Shown here: positions 1 through 8,622 of the stretch, piece after piece | Layout: every line of letters begins with the position of its first letter | How positions within the stretch are numbered: the stretch's first letter is position 1 | NCBI RefSeq assembly: GCF_009932435.1 | Contig: NZ_BJOU01000001.1 | Coordinates: forward strand, 1,674,001 to 1,738,000 | Reading direction: 5' to 3' | DNA: 64,000 nucleotides | Source of the DNA: Gordonia crocea | GTDB lineage: Bacteria > Actinomycetota > Actinomycetes > Mycobacteriales > Mycobacteriaceae | Notes under the pieces: generated by a model | Told to the model about the DNA's origin: nothing | Databases searched by the model: none | The model's input: only the letters and a program-made list of their open reading frames with translations | Position numbers and translations under genes: made by a program

Positions 1-3000
1 TTTTCGCCACCCCGACGGCCGAGTTGTCGCGTCGGATGCACGAGCTGCACGACGCGGTGGCCTCACCGGCATTGCATGCGTTTGTGCGGGTCAGCCCGGC
101 CACGCGCACCGCCACGGCGTTGGTCTACCTGCCGCGGGAGCGCTATAACACGACGACCCGACTGCAACTGCAAGACGTCTTGGCCGCCGAGTTCGGTGGT
201 GTCGACGTCGAATACACCGGCCACGTGGGCGACGGGCCGCGAGCGTTGCTGCAGGTCCTCATGCACATCGATGCCGACGCCGGTGAGCAGTCGTATGCGA
301 CGGGCAGCGAGGCGCAGCACGGGTTGGTCGAACGACTCGCACAGGTGATCGTGACCTGGGACGAGCGGCAGGTCTATGCCATGTCGCCGGGCGAGGTCGC
401 CGTGACCGCGCCCGGGCCGCGCAGCCTCGTCCTGTACATCTGCGGCGGCTCGGCCGATCTGACCGACCTGCTGCCCGTCTTCGACAGCCTCGGTGTCCGC
501 GTCGCCGAGGAGCAGGCGTTCCGCATCGACCGGGCCGACGGCGTCACCTGCTGGGCCTACGACTTCGACGTCGAACTCCCCGACGTCGAGCAGGTCGCCG
601 ACACCACCGACCCCGCCGCCACCGAACGGCTGATCGAGGCCTTTGAGGCGATCTGGCGCGGCGACGCCGAGCGGGACGCCTTCAACCGACTGGTCCTCGG
701 TATCGGGCTGACCTGGCGCCAGGTCGCCGTGGTGCGGGCCTACCACCACTACCTCCGGCAATGCGGATTCGCCTATCGGACGGCCTACGTCGCGGAGGTG
801 CTCGCCTCCCACCGCGAGGTGACCACGGCGCTCGTGTCGTTGTTCGAGGCGACCTTCGACCCGGCGCAGGTCGACGACGAGCGGCGGGCAGCCGCCGCGG
901 CTCGCCTCGACGAGGAGGCGGCCAAGGTGCTCAGCCTCGACGCGGACCGCGTCCTCTCGGCGCTGCGGTCGGTCGTGCTCGCCACCCTGCGGACGAATGC
1001 CTTTGTCTCCCAAACCTATTCGCCGGGCGTGCGCCGCGCCTTGGTCTTCAAGCTTGCGCCGCAACAGATCCCGCTGGCCCCGGCGCCGCGGCCGCGGTTC
1101 GAGCTGTACGTGCACTCGCCGCGCGTCGAAGGGGTGCACCTGAGGTTCGGGATGGTGTCCCGCGGTGGACTGCGGTGGTCGGATCGCGGCACCGACTACC
1201 GCACCGAGATCCTCGGCCTGGCCAAGGCGCAGTCGGTGAAGAACGCGGTGATCGTGCCGCTGGGCGCCAAGGGCGGGTTCATCGTCAAGGGGGACCGCTC
1301 GCCGACGCGCGACACCGTCGTCGCACGGTATCGCGAGTTCATCGCGGGCCTGCTCGACGTCACCGACAACATCGACGCGGCCACCGGCGCCGTCATCACC
1401 CCGGACGGCGTGGTGCGCCGCGACGGCGACGACTCCTATCTCGTCGTCGCCGCCGACAAGGGCACCGCCTCGTTCTCCGACGAGGCGAATGCGGTCGCCG
1501 CGGACTACGGCTTCTGGTTGGGCGACGCCTTCGCCTCCGGGGGCTCGGTGGGCTACGACCACAAGGCCATGGGGATCACCGCGCGCGGCGCGTGGATCTC
1601 GGTGTTGCGCCACTTCGCCGAACTCGGCATCGACCCGCACGAGCAGGACATCACCGTAGTCGGGATCGGCGACATGAGCGGCGACGTCTTCGGCAACGGG
1701 ATGCTCCGGTCCGACCACATCCGGCTGGTCGGCGCCTTCGACCACCGCCACGTGTTCCTCGACCCCGACCCCGACGCGGCCGCCTCCTACGCGGAGCGCC
1801 GACGGCTCTACGAGTTGCCGCGGTCGTCGTGGGCGGACTACGACTCCACCCTGATCAGCGAGGGCGGCGGCGTGTACAGCCGGGACCGCAAATCGATCCC
1901 GGTGACCCCGCAGGTGCGTGAGGCGCTGGGCATTGCGCACGAGGTGACCGAGCTGTCGCCGCCCGAGTTGATCCGGGCGATCCTGCTCGCCCCGGTCGAC
2001 CTGCTGTGGAACGGCGGGATCGGGACCTACATCAAGGCGTCGTCGCAGACCGACGCCGAGGTGGGGGACAAGGCGAATGACGCGGTCCGGGTGGACGCCG
2101 ACCAACTGCGGGTGACCGTCGTGGGGGAGGGTGGCAACCTCGGCGTCACCGAGCAGGGCCGCATCGAGGCCGATCTGCACGAGGTCGCGATCAACACCGA
2201 CGCCTTGGACAACTCCGCCGGCGTCGACTGCTCCGACCACGAGGTCAACCTTAAGATCGCCCTGCAGGCCGCGGTGGCGTCGGGGGCCCTGGCCGCCGAC
2301 GAGCGCCCGGCGCTACTCGCGTCGCTGACCGACGACGTCGCCGCCGCCGTCCTCGCCGACAACGTCGCGCAGAACAACGAGCTCGGCTTCGAGCGGACCC
2401 AGGCGGCGCGCTATGTCGACACCCACGAGCGGATGCTCGCCGACCAGGCGGATCGTCGGCACCTGGACCTCGCGCTGGAAGGGCTGCCGACACCTGCGGC
2501 ACTGCGCGACCGGTACTCCGCGACGGCGGCGGCCGGGCGGGCCCGCGCACTGACCTCGCCCGAACTCGCCACCCTGATGGCCCACGTCAAACTCGAGCTG
2601 AAATCCGACCTGCTCGAATCGGACCTCCCGGAGAACGACCTGTTCACCGCGAGGCTGCACGACTACTTCCCGTCCGCCGTGGTCGAGCGCTTCGCCGTCG
2701 ACCTCGACGGCCACCGGCTGCGGCGCGAGATCATCGCGACCAGCATCGTCAACGACGTCGTCGACCTGGGCGGACTGTCCCACGTGTTCCGCCTCGGCGA
2801 GGGCGGCGGGGTCGGCTCGGTGGACGCGGTCCGCGCCTTCGTGGTGGTCAGCGAGGTCTTCGACCTCCTGCCGCTGTGGTCGCGGGTGGTGGATACCAGG
2901 GTGGCGACCGCGGTCGTCGACGCGATGCTCTACTACTCGCGGCGTCTGCTGTTCCGCGCGTCGCGCTGGTTCCTCGCGACCCGGCCCCAGCCGCTGGCGC

Positions 3001-3563
3001 TGGCCGCCGAGGTCTCGCGCTACCGCGACGGGGTGGCCGCCTTGCGCGACGACCTCTACGGCTGGCTGGGCACCGCCTCGCGGGCCGACGTCGACTCCCG
3101 CGCCCGGCGGCTCGTGCTCGAGGGGGTCGACCCGGATCTCGCGCGGACCGTCGCGCTGAGCCTGCACAGCTATGCGCTGCTCGACATCATCGACGTCGCC
3201 GAGATCACCGACCGCGACCCGGCTGAGGTGGGGCTCATGTACTGGACCCTGTGCGAGCGGCTGGCCGTCGAGCAGTTGCTCACCGCGGTGACCGAGTTGC
3301 AGGCGCGGGACCGGTGGCAGGCGCAGGCGCGGCTGGCGATCCGCGACGATCTGCACGGGGTGTTGCGGACCCTGACCCAGACCGTCTTGCAGCAGGGCGA
3401 CCCGGGCGACTCGCCGGCCGAGCAGGTCGCCGAGTGGGAGTTGCGCAATGCGGCCCGGCTGGCCCGGGTGCAGGCGACCATCGGCCAGGTCCGGGGGGCC
3501 GGGGAGTACGAGTTCGCCTCCCTCTCGGTGGCCGCCCGTGCGTTGCGCAGCATCGCCTTCTGA
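1..3563 (+). CDS. gdh: NAD-specific glutamate dehydrogenase, large type (5'-truncated by window edge)
   Basis: Catabolic NAD-dependent glutamate dehydrogenase of the very large bacterial class (Bac_GDH), which oxidatively deaminates glutamate to 2-oxoglutarate and ammonium in the cytoplasm. The frame is open from base 3 with no stop upstream, so the methionine at 24 is internal. About 1,187 residues are visible of roughly 1,600 usual for the family, so the N-terminal quarter lies outside. The catalytic region is clear: GGLRWSDR around 1165-1190, then the glycine-rich stretch ending LGAKGGF around 1275, and a nucleotide-binding-like VVGIGDMSGDVFGNG around 1660-1700. The C-terminal helical domain follows to the TGA at 3561. 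A thioesterase gene lies 100 bases downstream, as next to Rv2476c. Identification is firm. Confidence 0.95.
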   Translation, partial: FATPTAELSRRMHELHDAVASPALHAFVRVSPATRTATALVYLPRERYNTTTRLQLQDVLAAEFGGVDVEYTGHVGDGPRALLQVLMHIDADAGEQSYATGSEAQHGLVERLAQVIVTWDERQVYAMSPGEVAVTAPGPRSLVLYICGGSADLTDLLPVFDSLGVRVAEEQAFRIDRADGVTCWAYDFDVELPDVEQVADTTDPAATERLIEAFEAIWRGDAERDAFNRLVLGIGLTWRQVAVVRAYHHYLRQCGFAYRTAYVAEVLASHREVTTALVSLFEATFDPAQVDDERRAAAAARLDEEAAKVLSLDADRVLSALRSVVLATLRTNAFVSQTYSPGVRRALVFKLAPQQIPLAPAPRPRFELYVHSPRVEGVHLRFGMVSRGGLRWSDRGTDYRTEILGLAKAQSVKNAVIVPLGAKGGFIVKGDRSPTRDTVVARYREFIAGLLDVTDNIDAATGAVITPDGVVRRDGDDSYLVVAADKGTASFSDEANAVAADYGFWLGDAFASGGSVGYDHKAMGITARGAWISVLRHFAELGIDPHEQDITVVGIGDMSGDVFGNGMLRSDHIRLVGAFDHRHVFLDPDPDAAASYAERRRLYELPRSSWADYDSTLISEGGGVYSRDRKSIPVTPQVREALGIAHEVTELSPPELIRAILLAPVDLLWNGGIGTYIKASSQTDAEVGDKANDAVRVDADQLRVTVVGEGGNLGVTEQGRIEADLHEVAINTDALDNSAGVDCSDHEVNLKIALQAAVASGALAADERPALLASLTDDVAAAVLADNVAQNNELGFERTQAARYVDTHERMLADQADRRHLDLALEGLPTPAALRDRYSATAAAGRARALTSPELATLMAHVKLELKSDLLESDLPENDLFTARLHDYFPSAVVERFAVDLDGHRLRREIIATSIVNDVVDLGGLSHVFRLGEGGGVGSVDAVRAFVVVSEVFDLLPLWSRVVDTRVATAVVDAMLYYSRRLLFRASRWFLATRPQPLALAAEVSRYRDGVAALRDDLYGWLGTASRADVDSRARRLVLEGVDPDLARTVALSLHSYALLDIIDVAEITDRDPAEVGLMYWTLCERLAVEQLLTAVTELQARDRWQAQARLAIRDDLHGVLRTLTQTVLQQGDPGDSPAEQVAEWELRNAARLARVQATIGQVRGAGEYEFASLSVAARALRSIAF

Positions 3564-3576
3564 CCGCCGCCCGCGC

Positions 3577-3618
3577 CGAGTGGGCTCTCCATCCCGCCGA
3601 GTGGACCCAGTGGGACAA
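3577..3618 (+). repeat. two 21-bp repeat units with EWAL-coding frame
   Basis: Two consecutive 21-bp units (3577-3597 and 3598-3618), each beginning GCCGAGTGG, lie between gdh and the thioesterase gene. In one frame they read AEWALHP-AEWTQWD. The same 21-bp period and W-A-L core recur at 36752-36835 and, inverted, at 37021-37144, so this looks like a short member of a dispersed intergenic repeat family. Confidence 0.6.
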
Positions 3619-3663
3619 TGGGCGGCACAACCGATGACGTTCGACAGGAGAGGCGCTGCGCTG

Positions 3664-4113
3664 ATGGAGATCCCCGAGGACGGGTGCCGGACAGACCGCG
3701 GCTATCTGGTCAAGGTCCCGGTGCGCTGGTCGGACATGGACGTGTTCCAGCACATCAACCACGCGCGCATGGTGACGCTCATCGAGGAGGCGCGCATCCC
3801 GTGGCTGTTCTTCGACGACCGGCCCACCGCCTCGTTGCGCGACGGCTGTGTCGTCGTCGACATGCACGTCAAGTACCAGGCGCAGCTGCGCCACGACCAG
3901 TCGCCGATCGAGGTGCTGATGTACGTGGAGAAGCTCCGCTCGGTCGACTTCATCGTCGGCTACGAGGTCCGACCGGCCGGCGCCGACCTCGACTCCAAGC
4001 CCGCGGTCGTGGCGAGCACGCATCTCGCGTCCTTCGACATCGAGACCCAGCGCCCGAGTCGGATGACCGACGAGGCGCGGGCCTACCTCCGCGAGTTCCT
4101 GCGGGAGCAGTGA
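3664..4113 (+). CDS. acyl-CoA thioesterase, 4HBT hotdog fold
   Basis: Small single-domain hotdog thioesterase (149 aa), expected to hydrolyse an acyl-CoA thioester in the cytoplasm; the natural acyl chain is not evident. The N-terminal signature VRWSDMDVFQHINHARM carries the Asp and Asn/His pattern of the 4-hydroxybenzoyl-CoA thioesterase family. The start at 3664 is chosen because AGGAGAGG sits 10 bases before it; an in-frame ATG at 3634 lacks such a site. It matches the position of Rv2475c beside gdh. The next gene begins one base after its stop, so the two are probably co-transcribed. Confidence 0.85.
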   Translation: MEIPEDGCRTDRGYLVKVPVRWSDMDVFQHINHARMVTLIEEARIPWLFFDDRPTASLRDGCVVVDMHVKYQAQLRHDQSPIEVLMYVEKLRSVDFIVGYEVRPAGADLDSKPAVVASTHLASFDIETQRPSRMTDEARAYLREFLREQ

Positions 4114-4114
4114 C

Positions 4115-4804
4115 ATGAGCGACCGGAACCTCACCCTGGCATCGGCCGCCGACGCCGCCGATCTGGCCGCCTTTGCCGGACGGCTGCTCCGGCTCGACGA
4201 GGCGGCGGTCATCCGCCTGCAGCAGCGCGACGACGGCCTCGTCGGGATTTGGGGCACAACGGGATTCGAGGTGTTGGCGACCCGGGCGGTGTTCGGCTCG
4301 CTGAGTCCGGGCGATGTGGTCTGCGACGCCAACGTCCTGCGCGCGGCCGCGGAGACCGGGCAGCGCGACATCGACCCGGGGTTCGCCCTCGACAGTGCGT
4401 GGCGCGGCGCGCTCCCGCCGCAGACGGGCTACCACCACGTCGACGATGTTCCGTTGCGGACCATCGTCGACCTGGCCCAACGCGGCGCCGCCCTGGCCAA
4501 GGAGCCGGTCGGCGGCGGGCACGGGCCGGTCACCTCGCTGCTGGACCAGGTCGTCCTGGAGGTCACCGACCCCGACGGTGAGACCTCGGTCGGCATCGCG
4601 CTGCGATCCCTGTTCGCCCTCACTGGAATGGGATTCGCCCGCGACCGCAACGGCCGGGCGATCACCGACTCCTCGGCGCTCGACGACATCGCCGACGACG
4701 AGCCGGTGCGCGTGCGCGCCAGCGCCACGTGGATCCGCCTCGACGCCCGCTTCGGTGCGGTCTACCAGCGCCGCGGCGACCAGTTCGCCGTCACCGTTCT
4801 CTGA
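4115..4804 (+). CDS. conserved actinobacterial hypothetical protein
   Basis: 229-residue soluble protein with no signal peptide or membrane segment and no motif I can name. It sits one base after the thioesterase stop, the position of Rv2474c in M. tuberculosis, and is probably translated from the same transcript. The sequence is rich in short acidic and hydrophobic segments, with no recognisable catalytic signature. The pairing with an acyl-CoA thioesterase hints at a shared metabolic role, but that is only inference. Confidence 0.75.
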   Translation: MSDRNLTLASAADAADLAAFAGRLLRLDEAAVIRLQQRDDGLVGIWGTTGFEVLATRAVFGSLSPGDVVCDANVLRAAAETGQRDIDPGFALDSAWRGALPPQTGYHHVDDVPLRTIVDLAQRGAALAKEPVGGGHGPVTSLLDQVVLEVTDPDGETSVGIALRSLFALTGMGFARDRNGRAITDSSALDDIADDEPVRVRASATWIRLDARFGAVYQRRGDQFAVTVL

Positions 4805-4824
4805 CCACCCCTCGCCAACCGCCG

Positions 4825-4884
4825 TTCGCCAACCCGCAGTTCTCCAACCCACAGATCTCCAACCCGCAGTTCTCCAACCCTCAG
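4825..4884. repeat. four tandem 15-bp units between convergent genes
   Basis: Four head-to-tail 15-bp units (4825-4839, 4840-4854, 4855-4869, 4870-4884) with consensus TTCTCCAACCCGCAG fill most of the 99-bp gap between two converging genes. In one plus-strand frame they read as repeated FSNPQ/ISNPQ pentapeptides, but I see no start for such a peptide, so this is probably non-coding repeat expansion. Confidence 0.75.
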
Positions 4885-4903
4885 GCGGGTCGGCCGCCGC
4901 GGC

Positions 4904-6637
4904 TCAGCGGTGCGACACCAGCCACACGGCGGAGTTGCCGGGCAGCCGGCCGTCGATGAAGGGTTTGCTGGTCAGCAACACGTCGCCCGGCGGGACGGAC
5001 ACCGGCGTCGACCCGGTGTTGAGTGCACACACCAGGTGTCCGGTCGAGCGGCGGAACGCCAGGCAGCCGGCGGGTGCGCCGTACCACTGCACGTCGTCGC
5101 CGCGGAACTCGGCGCGGTGATAGCGCAACTCGATGGCGCGGCGGTAGAGCGCGAGAGTCGAGTACACGTCTTCGAGTTGGTGCTCGACGGTCAACGAGGA
5201 CCACTCCGGGGGCATCGGCAGCCACGTGGTCGGGTTGGTGCTGAACCCGAACGGCGGTGCCTCACCCTCCCAGGGGATCGGCACCCGGCAGCCGTCGCGG
5301 CCGCGCGCGGTGTGCCCGGACCGCTCCCACACCGGGTCCTGCAGCGCCTCGTCGGGGAGGTCGACGTTGGGCAGCCCCAACTCGGCGCCGTTGTAGATGA
5401 ATGCCGTTCCGGGCAGCGCCAATTCGACGAGGATCATCGCCCGCGCCCGGTCGGCGCCGATGGCGAGCCCTTCCGGCGAGTCGTCCGGGGCGTACCGGGT
5501 GGCTTCGCGGTAGACGTCGTGGTTCGACAGCGCCCACGTCGGTGGCGCGCCGACCGAGGCGACCGCGGCCAGCGAGTTGTCGATCGCCTCGCGGATCTCG
5601 TCGGCGGTGAACGCCGCCATGGCCAGGCGGAAGTTGAAGCCGAGGTGCAGTTCGTCGGCGCGGAGGTAGGCGGCGAACTGCGCGTTGTCGTCGACCCAGA
5701 TCTCCCCGACGGTGAAGGCGCCCGGATACTCGTCGACGACGGCGCGGATGCGGCGGTGGATGGTGTGCACGCCGGGGTTGTTGAACCGCGGGTCGCTGTC
5801 GGTGTGGCGCAGGATCTGGGCCGCGTCGAGATCCATGTCGGGCAGCCCGGGGGCCTTGGCGAGACCGTGGGCCACGTCGATGCGGAACCCGTCGATGCCG
5901 CGGTCCAGCCAGAACCGGAGGGTGTGCTCGAGGTCGGCGACCACCTCGTCGTTCTCGAAATCCAGGTCCGGTTGTTCGGGGGCGAACAGGTGGAGATACC
6001 ACTGGCCCGGCGTCCCGTCGGGCTCGGTGATGCGCGACCACGCCGGACCGCCGAACACGCTCACCCAGTTGTTCGGCGGCTGTTCGCCGTGGGGGCCGAG
6101 GCCGTCGCGGAAGTAGTAGCGCGCCCGCTCGGGGCTGCCTGGACCGGCCGCCAGGGCGGCGGCGAACCACGGGTGTTCGATGCTGGTGTGGTTGGGCACC
6201 AGGTCCATCGCGACGCGGATCTCCCGGGCGTGGGCCTCGGCGACGAGGCGGTCGAGGGTCGCGAGGTCGCCGAACAGCGGGTCGATGGCCCTCGGGTCGG
6301 AGACGTCGTAGCCGTGGTCGGCCATCGGCGAGGCCATCACCGGGGAGAGCCAGACCGCGTCGACGCCGAGGAGCTCGAGATGGCCCAGTTTGGCGATGAT
6401 CCCGCCGAGGTCGCCGACGCCATCACCGTCAGAGTCGGCGAAGGACCGTGGATACACCTGGTAGACGACCGCGCGCCGCCACCAATCGTTGTCGGCGGGG
6501 TCGAGCTGTCCGGAACCGCGGTACTGCGGCGGGGTGGTCGCAACGGTGGACCGCACGATGTTAGGGGTGGTGGGCCGGGTGGAGCGGACGATGTTCGGGG
6601 TCGCGGCAGACCGCACGATGTTCGGAGTCTCGCTCAT
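4904..6637 (-). CDS. aglA: alpha-glucosidase, glycoside hydrolase family 13
   Basis: 577-residue GH13 enzyme expected to hydrolyse alpha-glucosidic bonds of maltose- or isomaltose-type sugars in the cytoplasm. The four GH13 conserved regions are all present in order: DLVPNHTS, GFRIDVAHG with the nucleophile Asp, GEIW with the general acid Glu, and LSNHDV. The barrel begins at WWRRAVVYQVYPRSF about 50 residues in. The start ATG at 6635-6637 gives MSETPNIVRS; the frame is open further upstream, but that stretch overlaps glbO. The N-terminal extension carries a TPNIVRS heptapeptide three times, unusual for this family. It lies 23 bases downstream of glbO on the same strand, the Rv2471/Rv2470 arrangement. 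Confidence 0.9.
   Translation of the reverse strand: MSETPNIVRSAATPNIVRSTRPTTPNIVRSTVATTPPQYRGSGQLDPADNDWWRRAVVYQVYPRSFADSDGDGVGDLGGIIAKLGHLELLGVDAVWLSPVMASPMADHGYDVSDPRAIDPLFGDLATLDRLVAEAHAREIRVAMDLVPNHTSIEHPWFAAALAAGPGSPERARYYFRDGLGPHGEQPPNNWVSVFGGPAWSRITEPDGTPGQWYLHLFAPEQPDLDFENDEVVADLEHTLRFWLDRGIDGFRIDVAHGLAKAPGLPDMDLDAAQILRHTDSDPRFNNPGVHTIHRRIRAVVDEYPGAFTVGEIWVDDNAQFAAYLRADELHLGFNFRLAMAAFTADEIREAIDNSLAAVASVGAPPTWALSNHDVYREATRYAPDDSPEGLAIGADRARAMILVELALPGTAFIYNGAELGLPNVDLPDEALQDPVWERSGHTARGRDGCRVPIPWEGEAPPFGFSTNPTTWLPMPPEWSSLTVEHQLEDVYSTLALYRRAIELRYHRAEFRGDDVQWYGAPAGCLAFRRSTGHLVCALNTGSTPVSVPPGDVLLTSKPFIDGRLPGNSAVWLVSHR
6545..6630 (-). repeat. imperfect triplicate repeat encoding TPNIVRS
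   Basis: Three imperfect copies of a sequence containing CGGACGATGTTCGGGGT (plus-strand reading; variants elsewhere carry CCGCACGATGTTCGG) lie at the 5' end of aglA, with spacing of 33 and then about 24 bases. On the minus strand they encode residues 3-9, 12-18 and about 23-29 of the alpha-glucosidase. Confidence 0.75.
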
Positions 6638-6660
6638 TCGTGCTGCGGATTCCCTTCGGA

Positions 6661-7053
6661 TCAGAACGGAGCGTTCACCAGCGAATTGGCGGCCATGTTC
6701 ATGTAGTCGAGCAGTGCGCGGCGGTGGTCGTCGTCGATCACGTCTGCCGGGATCGCGGCGATGGCCGTCTCCATGCAGCGTAGCCACGCGTCCCGCTCGA
6801 TGGGGCCGATGTGGTACGGCACGTGACGCATTCGCAACCGCGGGTGTCCGCGCTCGTCGGAGTAGGTGTGCGGTCCGCCCCAGTACTGCTCGAGGAACAT
6901 GCGCAGGCGCCGTTCGGCGGGCCCGAGGTCTTCTTCGGGATACATCGGGTGGAGGATCTCGTCGCGGGCGACTTCCTCGTAGAACCGTTTGGTGATGGCC
7001 TCGAATGTCGGATGGCCGCCGACCTCGTCGTAAAAGCTGGGCACGGATCCCAT
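6661..7053 (-). CDS. glbO: truncated haemoglobin O (group II)
   Basis: 130-residue group II truncated haemoglobin, a haem protein associated with oxygen/NO handling and respiration in mycobacteria. Family residues are in place: Tyr B10 in RFYEEV, the CD1 Tyr in MYPEEDL, the proximal His F8 in RMRHVP, and Trp G8 in RDAWLRCM. The long conserved block [13 protein letters not shown] is nearly that of M. tuberculosis GlbO. I place the start at 7053 ([13 protein letters not shown]), which gives the family length; an ATG nine bases earlier is also possible. The alpha-glucosidase gene follows closely on the same strand. Confidence 0.93.
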   Translation of the reverse strand: MGSVPSFYDEVGGHPTFEAITKRFYEEVARDEILHPMYPEEDLGPAERRLRMFLEQYWGGPHTYSDERGHPRLRMRHVPYHIGPIERDAWLRCMETAIAAIPADVIDDDHRRALLDYMNMAANSLVNAPF

Positions 7054-7123
7054 TGTCCACATCCGGGTTCACCGGGGCGAATCACGCGTTATCGTCCAAC
7101 GACGACGATGAAGGGGGAACGGG

Positions 7124-8035
7124 ATGATTCGGCGCCGGTTGAACCGACGACGGTGGGCGGCGGGCGCCCTTGCCGCTGTGGCCCTGGTGGCGGCGGGCAG
7201 TCCGGGCCTTGCCGACGCGCGGCCGCACTTCCCGGTGAACTACGACTTCGCGTCGGCGTTCGCGTTGGGCAGCCTGGCCGCCGACACGCCGCCGCCCGGC
7301 GCGAACCGGCCCTCGTGTCGAGGAGCCGTCCATCCCCGCCCGGTCATCCTGGTCCACGGGTTCATGGCCAACCAGAACAACAGTTGGCAGGCCTTGGCTC
7401 CGCGACTGGCGAACGAGGGCTACTGCGTCTTCACCCTCACCACGGGACAGCTGCCCCCGGGTGGGCCGTTCGGCAATCTGGACCGGATGTCGGTTTCAGC
7501 CCGACAGTTGGGTGCGCTGGTCGACCGGGTGCGCGCGCAGACCGGCGCCACGAAGGTCGACGTCATCGGGCATTCGCTCGGCGGCACGGTGCAGTCGATC
7601 TACATCAAGCACCACGGCGGCGCGGCGAAGGTGGCCCGCGCGATCTCGCTGGGCGGTGTGGTGTCGGGATACCCGACGGTCAGCGGGCTGGCGACCGTGG
7701 AGATCCCGGGGATGCGCAAGCTCTTGGAGGGCCCGTGCCCGGGATGCAACGAGTTCGCCGACCCGCGCACGTACACCCAGCTGCGCCAGACCGATCCGCG
7801 CGTGCAGTACGTCGCCATCGCGAGCACCCACGACGAATTCGTCACCCCGTACCGCAATGCGCTACTGCCGGCGGCCCCGAATGTGACCAATGTGGTCGTG
7901 CAGGCGGTGTGTCCACGGTCGGTGGTCGGGCACACGGCACTCATCTACGACCGCGGTGTCATCGAGCTGATTCTGAACCACCTGGACCCGGCCCGTCGTC
8001 GTCACATCCCATGCCAGCCGGGCATACCGCTCTGA
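7124..8035 (+). CDS. secreted lipase/esterase, alpha/beta hydrolase
   Basis: 303-residue exported ester hydrolase. The first ~30 residues form a signal peptide (RRRLNRRRW, hydrophobic AAGALAAVALVAAG, cleavage near ADA). The oxyanion-hole segment is HGFMANQNNSW. The nucleophile Ser lies in GHSLGG around residue 149, with a likely acid in STHDEF and a His in VVGHTAL near the C-terminus, giving a complete triad of the EstA/lipase class 2 type. Several Cys residues suggest disulphides typical of exported actinobacterial lipases. A GAAGGGGGAACGGG ribosome site precedes the ATG. The substrate is probably acylglycerol but cannot be fixed from sequence. Confidence 0.85.
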   Translation: MIRRRLNRRRWAAGALAAVALVAAGSPGLADARPHFPVNYDFASAFALGSLAADTPPPGANRPSCRGAVHPRPVILVHGFMANQNNSWQALAPRLANEGYCVFTLTTGQLPPGGPFGNLDRMSVSARQLGALVDRVRAQTGATKVDVIGHSLGGTVQSIYIKHHGGAAKVARAISLGGVVSGYPTVSGLATVEIPGMRKLLEGPCPGCNEFADPRTYTQLRQTDPRVQYVAIASTHDEFVTPYRNALLPAAPNVTNVVVQAVCPRSVVGHTALIYDRGVIELILNHLDPARRRHIPCQPGIPL

Positions 8036-8092
8036 TTCCCACCGGATAGATATCGCGTGCGAGATGGCGTCGGGCGTGGTTGTCTGGACACC

Positions 8093-8614
8093 GTGTTTGT
8101 GAGTACGTGGCAGCGACAGCGGGTCTTGCTGCTCAACGCCACATTCGAGCCGCTCACCGTCGTGACCACACGACGGGCCATCGTGCTCACCATCACCGGC
8201 CGCGCCGAGACCGTTCACGTCGACGAGGAGAACGCGGTCGCCCACTCCGAGCAGTTGGCCATACCGGTGCCGTCGGTGATCCGGCTGAGCCACTTCGTGC
8301 GCGTGCCCTACCGGGCACAGATCCCGATGACGCGGGCCGCACTCATGCGTCGCGACGCGTCGCGGTGCGTCTACTGCGGCGACCGCGCGACGACGATCGA
8401 CCACGTCGTGCCGCGCAGCCGCGGCGGGCTGAACACCTGGGACAACTGCGTGGCGTGCTGTGCGCCGTGCAACCGCCGCAAGGGCGACCGGTTACTCCAA
8501 GAGATCGGTTGGTCGCTGCACCGCGAGCCGACGGCGCCGAAGGGGCGGCACTGGCGCCTCCTGGCGACCGTCACCGACATCGACCCGGTGTGGGAGCAGT
8601 ATCTGGCCGCCTGA
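8093..8614 (+). CDS. HNH endonuclease family protein
   Basis: 173-residue HNH nuclease-like protein orthologous in position and sequence style to Rv2469c. The HNH core is complete: the first zinc Cys pair in CVYCG, the catalytic TIDHVVPRSRGG, the Asn in TWDNCV, and the second pair in CAPCNRRKGD. The N-terminal VLLLNATFEPL is the usual lead-in of this actinobacterial subfamily. GTG at 8093 (MFVSTWQRQ) is preferred over GTG at 8057 because it gives the family N-terminus; GTG at 8099 is also possible. The cellular substrate is unknown. Nothing nearby suggests a mobile intron or restriction context, so it is probably a resident nuclease. Confidence 0.85.
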   Translation: MFVSTWQRQRVLLLNATFEPLTVVTTRRAIVLTITGRAETVHVDEENAVAHSEQLAIPVPSVIRLSHFVRVPYRAQIPMTRAALMRRDASRCVYCGDRATTIDHVVPRSRGGLNTWDNCVACCAPCNRRKGDRLLQEIGWSLHREPTAPKGRHWRLLATVTDIDPVWEQYLAA

Positions 8615-8622
8615 TCGGCGCG

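Noticed and set aside
63..2240. 725-codon minus-strand frame opposite gdh
   Set aside because: It is a shadow of the glutamate dehydrogenase frame.
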